Below are positions 54,686-62,853 of a DNA stretch of 64,000 nt, one piece after another (position 1 is the stretch's first letter; each line of letters begins with the position of its first letter). This stretch comes from Actinokineospora auranticolor (lineage in GTDB: Bacteria; Actinomycetota; Actinomycetes; Mycobacteriales; Pseudonocardiaceae), in assembly GCF_002934265.1 (NCBI RefSeq), contig NZ_PTIX01000015.1:1-64000 (forward strand), read 5' to 3'. The notes beneath the pieces are model-generated. The model saw nothing but the letters and a program-made list of their open reading frames with translations, was not told the origin of the DNA and did not search any database. The translations under genes and the position numbers were made by a program.

Positions 54686-56356
54686 ATGGTCCACCGCATC
54701 CGGGGTTTGATCGTCGACGACGTGCCCGAGAACCTGAAGAGCGTCAGCACGCGGCTCAACCAGTACCTGCGGGAGCAGGGCTGGGCGGTCGACTGGACGA
54801 TGCTCGACGACCCCGACGCCGCGCACGCCGCCATCTCCGGGGCGACCGCGGGCGGCGGCTTCCACCTGCTGGTCATCGACCTGCTGTTCGAGCGCACGAC
54901 CGGGGGCGACGAGGCCCGCGGCCTGGAGTTGGTGGCGCTGGCCCGGGCCGCGCTGCCGCACTCGTACGTCTTCGTCATCAGCGAGGGCGACCGGCACCGG
55001 CACAGCCTCTTCGCGCGTGCCATGGAACTCGGCGCGAACACCGCGGTGCGGCGGTGGGAGTTCAGCGTCGAGTCGCCGTTGACGAGCCCGGCGGCCATCG
55101 CCACGGACATCCGCACGTACCTGCTCTACAACGGGACCGTCGAGGAGATCGGGGTGGTGGTCGACGAGAGCGACCCGGCCGTGGTGACGCTGCTGCACGA
55201 GGTCGGCAACCCGACCATCGCCCAACTGCACCGCCAGGTCCTGGAAGCCGACAACGAGACCGCCGACGTGGTGCGGGTGCGCCACCTCGCGCCCGGCGTC
55301 TCCGGGGCGCGGATCTGCGCCACCGAGGCCCCGCTGCGGCACGGGACGACCGCCCACCACGTCCTCAAGCTCAGTCGCGACCTCGACGGCCTGCGCGAGG
55401 AGACCGCCCGCGCGGCGCGCGCGCCGAAGGTGATGTCGTCCAGGTTCGTCGTCCAGCCGCACCGGGCGGTCGGGCCGGTCAACGGTTGGTGGGCCACGGG
55501 GTCCGTGTGCGAGCGGGGAGTGACCACCGCCCGCCAGTGGCTGGGCACCGGACCCGCGCCGGAACGGGCGGAGGACGCCTTCGCCACCCTGTTCACCGAG
55601 GCGCTGTCGCCGATGTACTGGGCGACCGCCCGCGACGAGTCCGGCGACCCGATGGACGCGTTGCGCCTTCCGTTGCGGCGCAGGCAACTCGTCCTGCGGG
55701 CCGTCGACGAGCTCTGCCCCGTCCTCACCCGACCGGACGGCGGCGGCCTCGGCGACACCACCCGGCTGCGGGCCGATCTCACCGCGTACGCCGTGGAAGG
55801 CCGACTCGCCGGCGTCTACGTGCCGCGGTGGCCCGACAAGCGCTGGAGCACCCACGCGCACGGCGATCTGCACTGCGGCAACATCCTCCTGCTGCCCGGC
55901 AGGCACCCCGCCCCGATGCTGATCGACTTCAGCGACTTCGGCCCGGCGCACTGGGCCACCGACGCGGCCCGACTGGTCGCCGACCTCGTGGTCCGGGTGG
56001 TCGACGAGGGCCCGGAGTCCTTGTTCTTCACCGGGTTCGCCACCTGGCGCGCGCTCGCCGCCGCCGTCGGGGACCTGTCGACCGACCTCGTGGCGGTCAC
56101 CGACAGCCCGGCCACCAACGCCACGCTGGCCGCCCTGCGGTGGATCACCGGGCACCTGCGCGAGATCTGCCCGCCGCTGACCAGCGAGGTGGACTTCGCC
56201 GCGCACCGCTGGCAGTGGCACATCGCCTTCTGCCTGTACCTGCTGCGGTCGACCTACCACTACGAGGTGCCCGGCCCCAAGCGCGCCTTGGCCCTGGTCG
56301 CCGCGCACGACCAGCTCCGCGCGGGCGCCGAAGCGCTCACCGGCCATGGTCGGTGA
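54686..56356 (+). CDS. Receiver domain fused to an APH-type kinase domain
   Basis: The 556-residue product starts with a response-regulator receiver domain (LIVDDVPENLKS; phospho-acceptor Asp65 in LLVIDLLFE; FVISEG; the usual Lys replaced in AVRRW). The C-terminal half is an aminoglycoside-phosphotransferase-like kinase: loop LAPGVSGARI, Lys228 in HVLKLSRD, Glu in LREETARA, catalytic HGDLHCGN (392-399) and metal-binding DFSDFG (Asp414). All kinase residues are kept. The genes on both sides are linked by a 6-base gap and an 11-base overlap. The upstream GHKL protein could drive phosphorylation of Asp65, and the kinase may act on the STAND partner; both are inferred. Confidence 0.85.
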   Translation: MVHRIRGLIVDDVPENLKSVSTRLNQYLREQGWAVDWTMLDDPDAAHAAISGATAGGGFHLLVIDLLFERTTGGDEARGLELVALARAALPHSYVFVISEGDRHRHSLFARAMELGANTAVRRWEFSVESPLTSPAAIATDIRTYLLYNGTVEEIGVVVDESDPAVVTLLHEVGNPTIAQLHRQVLEADNETADVVRVRHLAPGVSGARICATEAPLRHGTTAHHVLKLSRDLDGLREETARAARAPKVMSSRFVVQPHRAVGPVNGWWATGSVCERGVTTARQWLGTGPAPERAEDAFATLFTEALSPMYWATARDESGDPMDALRLPLRRRQLVLRAVDELCPVLTRPDGGGLGDTTRLRADLTAYAVEGRLAGVYVPRWPDKRWSTHAHGDLHCGNILLLPGRHPAPMLIDFSDFGPAHWATDAARLVADLVVRVVDEGPESLFFTGFATWRALAAAVGDLSTDLVAVTDSPATNATLAALRWITGHLREICPPLTSEVDFAAHRWQWHIAFCLYLLRSTYHYEVPGPKRALALVAAHDQLRAGAEALTGHGR

Positions 56357-58415
56357 GGTCAGCAATGTGGTCACGGGGCACGCGGGCGCGGTCCTGCAGG
56401 TGGGATCCGTGGTGCGGGCGCGGGAGGTGAACGTGTGGTCGGGGGCGCGGATCCCGGTGCCCCGGCAGCTGCCACCGGACACCCCGGCCTTCACCGGCCG
56501 CGACTGGGAGTTGCGCACACTGGACTCCGCCTTGGCCGACGGGACCAGGCTGTGCGTGGTGACCGGTCCGCCCGGGGTGGGCAAGACGGCGTTGGCGGTG
56601 CGGTGGGCGCACCGGGTCGAGCACCGCTACCCCGACGGGCAGCTCGTGGTGAACCTGCGCGGCTTCGACCGCGACGGCAGGCCGTTGCCGCCCGCGTCCG
56701 CGTTGGACGACTTCCTCCTCGCCCTCGACGTCCCACCCGGACGGATCCCGGTGGACCTCGACGCCAAGGCCGGGCTGTTCCGGTCGCTGGTGGCCGAGCG
56801 GCGCGTGCTGGTGCTGCTGGACAACGCCCGGGACTCGGCCCAGGTGCGGCCGTTGCTGCCCGGCGCGCCGGGGTGCGCGGTGGTCGTGACCGGTCGCAAC
56901 GTGCTGTCCGGACTGCTCACCGAGGACGGTGCCGCGTTGGTCCGGGTGCGACCCCTCACCCGCGCGGGCGGCGCGCGCATGCTGGCCGCCGCCGTGCCCG
57001 GCGCGGACTCCGACACGGCGCTGTCCCGCCTGGTGGACCTGTGCGCCGGGCTTCCGTTGGCGTTGCGCATTGTCTCCCAGCGCTTAGTCTCCGACCCGCA
57101 CACGGCGCTCGCCGATCTCGCCGACGAGCTCGGGAACTCCCGCACGCGCCTGGCCGGGTTCGAGGTCGACGAGGAGTCCGTGGCGATCCGCGCGGTGTTC
57201 TCCTGGTCCTACGACATCCTCCCGCCGGACGCCGCCCGGCTCTTCCGCGCCGCGGGCCGCCACCCGGGTCCGCACTTCAGCCTGGACACCGCCGCCGCGT
57301 ACGCCGACCTGCCTCTCCCGCGCGCCCGCCGGGCCATGGCCACCCTCACCGCCGCGCACCTGGTCGAGACCACCGGGCGGGACCGGCACCAGTTCCACGA
57401 CCTGCTCCGCTGCTACGCCGAGGACCGCGCCGCCACCGAGGCACCGGCGCGCCGCCGGGCCTCCGTCCGCAGGGCGGTCACCGGGTACCTGGCCGCCGCG
57501 GAGGCGGCGTCCCGGTTCGTGCGGCCGGTGCGGCCCCCGCTGAGCACCGAGCCGGGGCGGGAGTTCTCCGACTACGACGACGCGGTGGCCTGGTTGGACG
57601 GTGAGCGCCCGAACTTCCTGCCGGTGGTGCGGATGGCCGCGCGGGAGGGGCTGCCGGAGCTGGGTTGGCGGCTGGCGGGCGCGCTGTGGCCGTACTTCGA
57701 CCTGCGCAAGCCGTGGGAGGAGTGGACCGCGCTGCTGCGGGTGGGCCTGGCGTGCGCGCTGACCGCCGGGGACCGGTTCGGTGAGGGCCTGATGCGCCAC
57801 GACCTCGCCTTCGGGTTCCGCCACCGCGGCGAACCGGCCGAGGCGGTGGTGGAACTGGAGCACGCGCTGGCGGCGTTCCGCGCGGTGGACGGGACCTGGG
57901 GCATCGGGTCCTGCCTGAACTGGCTGGGCGACCTGCGGCGGGCGCTGCGCCAGTTCGAGCCCGCGCTGGAGTCGTGCGAGCGCGCGCTGGGGGAGTGGCG
58001 GCTGGCGGGGGACCTGGTGGGGGAGACGTGGGCGCTGCGGAACCTGGGACTGATCTACCGGGACCTGGGTGACGACGAACGGGCGCTGGCCGCGTTCGCC
58101 CGCGCCCGCGAGTTGTTCGAGCAGCGGTCCGACTCCCGGGGGCTGGCGTCGGTGCTGCGCAACGAGGGGATCATCCTGCGCCGGACGGGGGAGTTGGCGC
58201 GATCCCGGGAGACCCTGGAACGCGCGCTGGCGATCCACCGGGCGCGCAACGACGAGTGGAACGAGGCGTGCTCGCTGGAGCGGCTGGGGGAGACCAGGTA
58301 CGCGACGGGGGACACGGACGCGGCGGTGGCGGCGTGGCGGCGGGCACTGGAGATCTTCGAGAAGTTCCACGACCACCGCGCCACCCGGGTACGACTGCTC
58401 CTAAGTGGACAGTAG
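56346..58415 (+). CDS. NLR-like STAND ATPase (NB-ARC-TPR) with amyloid-like N-terminal motif
   Basis: The 689-residue product begins with VSNVVTGHAGAVLQVGSVV (residues 5-23), a glycine/valine repeat with Q-V-G. It resembles RHIM-like bacterial amyloid signalling motifs. No DNA-binding domain is present. NB-ARC follows: Walker A GPPGVGKT (74-81), Walker B RVLVLLDNARD, then GLPLALRI. C-terminal TPR repeats occupy about residues 440-680 (EAVVELEHALAAFRAVDGTW and similar). It overlaps the kinase gene by 11 bases and ends the operon. The architecture is that of an immune-type signal-transducing ATPase in which the N-terminus would seed a downstream partner. Confidence 0.88.
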   Translation: MVGEVSNVVTGHAGAVLQVGSVVRAREVNVWSGARIPVPRQLPPDTPAFTGRDWELRTLDSALADGTRLCVVTGPPGVGKTALAVRWAHRVEHRYPDGQLVVNLRGFDRDGRPLPPASALDDFLLALDVPPGRIPVDLDAKAGLFRSLVAERRVLVLLDNARDSAQVRPLLPGAPGCAVVVTGRNVLSGLLTEDGAALVRVRPLTRAGGARMLAAAVPGADSDTALSRLVDLCAGLPLALRIVSQRLVSDPHTALADLADELGNSRTRLAGFEVDEESVAIRAVFSWSYDILPPDAARLFRAAGRHPGPHFSLDTAAAYADLPLPRARRAMATLTAAHLVETTGRDRHQFHDLLRCYAEDRAATEAPARRRASVRRAVTGYLAAAEAASRFVRPVRPPLSTEPGREFSDYDDAVAWLDGERPNFLPVVRMAAREGLPELGWRLAGALWPYFDLRKPWEEWTALLRVGLACALTAGDRFGEGLMRHDLAFGFRHRGEPAEAVVELEHALAAFRAVDGTWGIGSCLNWLGDLRRALRQFEPALESCERALGEWRLAGDLVGETWALRNLGLIYRDLGDDERALAAFARARELFEQRSDSRGLASVLRNEGIILRRTGELARSRETLERALAIHRARNDEWNEACSLERLGETRYATGDTDAAVAAWRRALEIFEKFHDHRATRVRLLLSGQ

Positions 58416-58421
58416 CGCGGT

Positions 58422-58531
58422 CGGTGCGCGCCGCCGAGGTTGAGCGTCACCACGCCCGCCACGATCAGCGCCACCCCGACGACCTCGAACGCGATGGCCA
58501 AGGCCAGGTAGACGAACGCGGCCAGGGCCGC
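58422..58531 (-). pseudogene. SMR multidrug transporter relic with internal deletion
   Basis: The reverse strand reads AAFVYLALAIAFEVVG, which matches the first helix of small multidrug resistance proteins including the essential Glu. It is followed immediately by VALIVAGVVTLNLGGAH, which matches their last helix. About 70 residues between are missing, so the join preserves frame but not function. No start or stop in the proper place is visible; the frame runs on into the antisense of the upstream NLR gene. Confidence 0.65.
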
Positions 58532-58576
58532 ACCTCCAACACTCGGGACGGATGGGACGGCGCCGACCGGCTCGGG

Positions 58577-59146
58577 CTACCTGGGGCGGGCGCGCACGTG
58601 GGCGCGCTCGCCCTGCGGTCCGAAGAGCACCAGCGTCTCCACGGCGCGGCCGTCGGCCGAACCGAGCCAGTGCGGCAGGGCGGTGTCGAACTCGGCGGCC
58701 TCGCCGGTCGCCAGCACCAGGTCGCGGTCGCCGATGACCAGGCGCAGTCGGCCGGTGAGGACGTAGACCCACTCGTAGCCGCCGTGGGTCTGCGGGGTCG
58801 GCTCGGCGGGCTCCGCGCGCTCGGGGATGACCACCTTGAACGCCTGGAGGCCCCCGGCGCGGCGGGTGAGCGGGATGAACGTCATCCCGTGCCGGTAGAT
58901 CGGTCGCAGGTGGATCCGCGGATCCCCGACCCGCGGCGCGCCGACCAGGTCGTCGAGCGGCACGCCGTAGGTGCGGGCCAGTGGCAGCAGCAGCTCCAGC
59001 GTCGGCTTGCGGCCACCGCTCTCCAGGCGCGACAGGGTGCTCTCCGAGATCGCCGTCGCGGCGGACAGGTCGGCGAGGGTGAGGCCGCGTTGCCCGCGCA
59101 GCGCCCTCAGCCGGGGGCCGACCGCGGCCAGTACGTCGTCGTCCAT
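58577..59146 (-). CDS. XRE-cupin transcriptional regulator
   Basis: The 189-residue product has an N-terminal XRE helix-turn-helix (LRALRGQRGLTLADLSAATA, then SESTLSRLESGGRKPTLEL) and a C-terminal cupin sensor (GGYEWVYVLTGRLRLVIGDR, then EAAEFDTALPHWLGS). This fused arrangement is common for regulators of amino-acid, polyamine or aldehyde metabolism. The ATG at 59146 or that at 59155 may be used. It is divergent from a DinB-like gene with only 66 bases between them, so a shared promoter is likely. The ligand is unknown. Confidence 0.92.
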   Translation of the reverse strand: MDDDVLAAVGPRLRALRGQRGLTLADLSAATAISESTLSRLESGGRKPTLELLLPLARTYGVPLDDLVGAPRVGDPRIHLRPIYRHGMTFIPLTRRAGGLQAFKVVIPERAEPAEPTPQTHGGYEWVYVLTGRLRLVIGDRDLVLATGEAAEFDTALPHWLGSADGRAVETLVLFGPQGERAHVRARPR

Positions 59147-59212
59147 GCCGCCCATCTTGCCGGGGTGGCAAGTTTTCGTGCTCTTCCGGCCAGGTGGGGC
59201 GAGAGTGGGGCG

Positions 59213-59695
59213 ATGACCACACGAGACATGGGCCCGCCCGGCACCGGTACCCGGGAGAAGGACGTGCTGACCGCCTTCCTCGACTACCTCCGCGCCGCCG
59301 TGGCCGCGAAGGCCGAAGGCGTCCCCGAACCGCACGTCCGCGCGCCCGGCGTCCCCTCCGGCACCAGCCTGCTCGGCCTGGTCAAACACCTCACCCAGGT
59401 AGAGGCCCACTGGCTGCTGAGCGAACCCGTCCGGGACTGGCAGGCGGGCCACCACCCCGGTCCGGACGAGACCGCGGCGTCCGTGCTCGCCGCCTACCGC
59501 GCGACGATCGAGCGGGCCAACGCCGAGATCGCCCGCTGGTCCACCCTCGACGACCCGAGCCCGCCGCGCCGGGGCAGGCGGGGCGTCTCGCCCTCCCGCC
59601 GCTGGACGCTGGTCCACCTCATCGAGGAGACCGCCCGGCACGCGGGCCACGCCGACATCCTCCGCGAGCTGCACGACGGCGCGACCGGCCGCTGA
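59213..59695 (+). CDS. DinB/DUF664-family protein
   Basis: The 160-residue product is a four-helix protein of the DinB type. SGTSLLGLVKHLTQVEAHWL places the first metal-ligand His at the usual position. The last helix, HLIEETARHAGHADILRELH, carries the H-x-x-x-H ligand pattern. DinB-like proteins bind a divalent metal, and some act as thiol-dependent S-transferases. GAGAGTGGGG precedes the ATG at 59213; the long frame upstream is antisense to other genes. It is divergent from the XRE-cupin regulator, which probably controls it. Confidence 0.9.
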   Translation: MTTRDMGPPGTGTREKDVLTAFLDYLRAAVAAKAEGVPEPHVRAPGVPSGTSLLGLVKHLTQVEAHWLLSEPVRDWQAGHHPGPDETAASVLAAYRATIERANAEIARWSTLDDPSPPRRGRRGVSPSRRWTLVHLIEETARHAGHADILRELHDGATGR

Positions 59696-59711
59696 CCCCG
59701 CGTGCTACTGT

Positions 59712-59752
59712 TTGGGCAATCGCCCAAGGCGAGTGACCTGGGCGATCGACCA
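59712..59752. promoter_or_regulatory. Tandem TetR operator sites
   Basis: TTGGGCAATCGCCCAA at 59712-59727 is a palindrome with perfect 6-base arms. A second copy, TGGGCGATCGACCA at 59739-59752, differs at two positions from the inner 14 bases of the first. The centres are 26 bases apart. The downstream copy abuts the TetR ribosome binding site, so binding would block its own synthesis and that of the coupled monooxygenase. Confidence 0.75.
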
Positions 59753-59761
59753 GGAGTGGTG

Positions 59762-60352
59762 ATGGCGGGTGTGACCGCGGCGGACCGCGGGCGTGAGGTG
59801 CGGCAGCGGCTGGTGGCGGCGGCGACCGAGTTGATCGTCGAACGGGGGTGGAGCGCGGTCAGCACCCGGGTGCTGGCGGAGCGGGCCGCGGTCGCCCCGG
59901 GGCTGGTGCACTACCACTTCTCGTCCCTGCGGTCGTTGCTGACCGAGGCGGCCGTGGCGGCGATGCGCGAGGCCGCTCAGGTCGTGGACCCACTGTTGGC
60001 GCGGGCGGGCACGCCCGAGGACGCGGTCGACCTGCTCGTGGGCGCCTTCGCGGAGTACACCGGGGACGAACCGGTCTCGCTGCTGTTCACCGAGACCTAC
60101 CTGGCCGCCACCCGCGACGAGGAGTTGCGGCGCGCGGTCGCGGGCGTGGCGGCCGAGGTCGGCGACCGGCTCGCGGTGTGGCTGGGGGAACGCGGCGTCG
60201 CCGATCCGGGGCCCACGGCGGCGGTGTTGATCGCCGCGATCGACGGACTCCTGTTGCACCGCGCGCTGAACCCGTCGTTGACCGCCGACGCCGTGGCGCC
60301 CGTGCTGCGCAGGTTGTGCGCCGGCCCGGAGCCGAGGAGGAGTGGGCCGTGA
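59762..60352 (+). CDS. TetR-family transcriptional regulator
   Basis: The 196-residue product has a TetR helix-turn-helix at the N-terminus (QRLVAAATELIVERGWSAVS, then LAERAAVAPGLVHYHFSSLR) and an all-helical ligand domain. AGGAG precedes the ATG at 59762. Two palindromes lie immediately upstream. The gene is coupled to the FAD monooxygenase through a TGATG overlap. This is the normal arrangement for a repressor that is released by the substrate of its neighbouring enzyme. Confidence 0.94.
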   Translation: MAGVTAADRGREVRQRLVAAATELIVERGWSAVSTRVLAERAAVAPGLVHYHFSSLRSLLTEAAVAAMREAAQVVDPLLARAGTPEDAVDLLVGAFAEYTGDEPVSLLFTETYLAATRDEELRRAVAGVAAEVGDRLAVWLGERGVADPGPTAAVLIAAIDGLLLHRALNPSLTADAVAPVLRRLCAGPEPRRSGP

Positions 60353-61548
60353 TGAGGGTTGTGATCTGCGGGGCCGGGATCGCCGGTCTGACGTTGGCCG
60401 AGCGGTTGGCCACGCGTGGCTGGGACGTCCTGGTGGTGGAGAAGGCGCCGCGGCCCCGCGAGCAGGGGTACATGATCGACTTCTTCGGGGTGGGCTACGA
60501 CGCCGCCGAGGCGATGGGACTGCTGCCGAGGTTGGCGGAACTGGGATACCGCGTGCGCGAGGCGGCCTACCTGGACGAGTCCGGGCGGCGGCGGACGGGG
60601 ATCAGCTTCGCGCGGTTCGCCTCGGCGCTCGACCAGCGGTTGCTCAGCATCATGCGGCCGGACCTGGAACGCGCTCTGCGCGAACACCTCCCGGAGCGGG
60701 TGGAAACGCGCTACGCCACCACAGTTGCGCGCGTGACCGACGAGCGCAGTGCCGTGCGGGTGGGGTTGAGCGACGGCACCGAGGTCGAGGCGCACCTGCT
60801 CGTCGGCGCCGACGGCATCCACTCCGCGGTGCGCCGACTCGTGTTCGGGCCGGAAAACCCCTTGCGGTACTTGGGTTTTCACACCGCCGCGTTCACCTTC
60901 GACGCCCCGGACATCCGCGACCGGGTCGCGGACCGGTTCTGCCTGACCGACACCAGCGACCGCCAGATGGGCTTCTACGGCCTGCGTGACGGCCGCGTCG
61001 CCGCCTTCGCCGTGCACCGCGCCGCCGAACCGGGCTCGCCCGCCGACCCGCGAGCCGAGTTGCTCCGCGAATACCGCGATCTGGGCTGGGTCGTGCCCCG
61101 CGCGCTGGCGGCCTGCCCGCCCAACGACCAGATCTACTACGACCAGGTCGCCCAGGTGGACCTGCCCGCCTGGCACCGGGGCCGGGTCGTGCTCGTCGGT
61201 GACGCCTGCGCCGCGGTGTCCCTGCTGGCGGGTCAAGGCGCTTCGCTGGGCATGGGCGGGGCGTACGTCCTGGCCGGGGAGCTGGCGGCGCTGGACTCGC
61301 TGGACTCGCTCGACTCAGTGGGCTCGCCGGACTCGATCGGCGCGGCGCTGGCGGGTTACGAACGCCGCTGGCGTCCCGTGATCACCGAGAAGCAACGGGT
61401 CGCCCGCGCCACCGCCCGCTGGTTCCTGCCCCGCTCCCGGACCGAGTTGTGGGTCCGCCGCGCCGCGCTGGGCCTGGCCCGGCTCCCGGTCGCCGACCGG
61501 CTCCTGGCGACCGGCCTGGCGGGCAAACCCGCGCGCCTCAACGCCTGA
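60352..61548 (+). CDS. FAD-dependent monooxygenase
   Basis: The 398-residue product is a group A flavin monooxygenase. It has dinucleotide motif VVICGAGIAGLTLAERLATR (residues 3-22), the R-x-D-L motif in MRPDLERAL, the NAD(P)H/FAD motif LLVGADGIHSAVR and the second FAD motif GRVVLVGDACAAVSLLAGQG. An unusual LDSLDSLDSVGSPDS repeat lies near residue 305 and suggests slippage in the DNA. It would hydroxylate a small aromatic or a drug. It is coupled to the TetR gene. A substrate such as a tetracycline-like compound is possible but not shown. Confidence 0.9.
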   Translation: MRVVICGAGIAGLTLAERLATRGWDVLVVEKAPRPREQGYMIDFFGVGYDAAEAMGLLPRLAELGYRVREAAYLDESGRRRTGISFARFASALDQRLLSIMRPDLERALREHLPERVETRYATTVARVTDERSAVRVGLSDGTEVEAHLLVGADGIHSAVRRLVFGPENPLRYLGFHTAAFTFDAPDIRDRVADRFCLTDTSDRQMGFYGLRDGRVAAFAVHRAAEPGSPADPRAELLREYRDLGWVVPRALAACPPNDQIYYDQVAQVDLPAWHRGRVVLVGDACAAVSLLAGQGASLGMGGAYVLAGELAALDSLDSLDSVGSPDSIGAALAGYERRWRPVITEKQRVARATARWFLPRSRTELWVRRAALGLARLPVADRLLATGLAGKPARLNA

Positions 61549-61556
61549 CGCGGCGC

Positions 61557-61979
61557 CTAGCGCCTGGGCCGGTTCGGCCAGGTGCCCTGACCGTGCACGG
61601 ACAGCCAGCGCTGCCACTCGTAGCCCTTGAGCGCCGCGCTCGGCAGCCCGCGGACGCGCTTGACCTCGATGGCGGCGTCGAGCACGGCCAGGGCATCGGG
61701 GGTGTCCACCCGCTGGCCGAACAGCTCGACGACCAGGCACCCGGCGCCGTAGGTCGCGAACTCGCTGCCGTCCTCGGTGACCAGGGCGCGCAGGTCGGCG
61801 ATGAACGCGTCGCGGTCGTGCGCCTCGCCGTCGTGGAACGGTGCGACGCAACGGGTCTGGACGTCGACCGCGTCCAGACCGGAGCCCGGGGAGTCGAACT
61901 CGTACCGCCCCAGGTACTCCAGCCGCCGGACCATGTCCGGCGGGAACCGCGGTTTGTGCTTGCGCCCTAACCACCCCAT
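61557..61979 (-). CDS. Protein of unknown function
   Basis: The 140-residue soluble product starts MGWLGRKHKPRFPPDMVRRL behind GAGGAG. It contains CLVVELFGQRVDTPDALAVL and ends GYEWQRWLSVHGQGTWPNRP. No family is recognised. The basic N-terminus and the mixed alpha/beta composition suggest a normal cytoplasmic protein. It converges on the monooxygenase gene with an 8-base gap. Confidence 0.7.
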   Translation of the reverse strand: MGWLGRKHKPRFPPDMVRRLEYLGRYEFDSPGSGLDAVDVQTRCVAPFHDGEAHDRDAFIADLRALVTEDGSEFATYGAGCLVVELFGQRVDTPDALAVLDAAIEVKRVRGLPSAALKGYEWQRWLSVHGQGTWPNRPRR

Positions 61980-62175
61980 GCCGGGGAACTCCTCTCGTCG
62001 GGCGATTGTCCCGGGGGTGGGATCGCCCTGGGTGAGATGAGCATTACCGGAGGTCGTTAATCCGCCGGCTCGGTCCACCTCGGATCGGCCGGATGGCCGA
62101 ACGGGACAGCGAGACCATGACTGTCCATTGTGTACTCAAAACGGCGGAGGTGAACCGGGTTCGCCTCCGTGGCGG

Positions 62176-62853
62176 TCAACGCGGTTCCGCCTCGCTTTCG
62201 GACCACCACGCCGCCCAGCGGGTGTCGAGCGCGTCGAACGCGGCACCGTCGAGGTCGTACGTGCTCAGCACGGCGGTCGGATCGGCTCCGATGCCCTCGA
62301 CGACGAGCAGCCCCTCACCCCAGGAGTCGACGGTGAGACCGAGTTGGCGTTCGGTGCGGAACCACACCTCGCCCTCGACCCGTTCGCCCGCCAGGGTCGC
62401 GCGGTAGCGGCTGCCGGGCGGGCCGGTGAGCGAGTCCAAGCCGAGTCGTTCGACGGCGGAGGCGTTGTCGTTGCGGAACACGGTTCGGCGCCGGGCGGTG
62501 GGACGGCGTTCGAGGGTGAAGCGCAGTTGGTGCAGGAAGGTCGTCCAGCCCTCGGTGATCTGGTCGTAGTAGGCGTCCCAGTTCGGGTCGCCGCTCAGCG
62601 GGGCGCGGGTGAGGGTGACGCGCGCCCCGCCTTCCGTCTCGTGCACCTGGAAGCGGTCGCCGCCGTGGGCGACGAGGGTGCGGGTCTCGGCGTCCTCGGT
62701 GACGCCGGTGAAGTAGATCGCGTCGATCTCGGCGTCGAGGTCGGCGGTGTCCCAGCCGTGCCACTGGCCGATGACGTCCTTGTCCCGCAGTGCCCGCCAG
62801 GTGGCGTCGGCGGTGGCGGCCACCGTGACCACGATCCGGGGCGTCTCGCTCAT
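62176..62853 (-). CDS. SRPBCC/AHSA1-family protein
   Basis: The 225-residue product begins with an SRPBCC fold (RIVVTVAATADATWRALRDK, then WHGWDTADLDAEIDAIYFTG) and has GARVTLTRAPLSGDPNWDAY in the middle. The C-terminal third is a second, less typical helix-grip half. The start overlaps the stop of the ArsR gene by 4 bases (ATGA), so the genes are coupled. AHSA1-like proteins bind hydrophobic ligands. Pairing with ArsR-type regulators is frequent, but the reason is unclear. Confidence 0.88.
   Translation of the reverse strand: MSETPRIVVTVAATADATWRALRDKDVIGQWHGWDTADLDAEIDAIYFTGVTEDAETRTLVAHGGDRFQVHETEGGARVTLTRAPLSGDPNWDAYYDQITEGWTTFLHQLRFTLERRPTARRRTVFRNDNASAVERLGLDSLTGPPGSRYRATLAGERVEGEVWFRTERQLGLTVDSWGEGLLVVEGIGADPTAVLSTYDLDGAAFDALDTRWAAWWSESEAEPR

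Noticed and set aside
50342-56584. A 2080-residue open frame on the reverse strand
   Set aside because: It is exactly antisense to the three-gene operon, has arginine/glycine/valine-rich shadow composition and no domain motif; GC-rich third positions keep antisense frames open.
58256-59695. A 479-residue forward frame ending in the DinB-like protein
   Set aside because: The first two thirds are antisense to the XRE-cupin gene; the DinB domain starts at the ATG at 59213.
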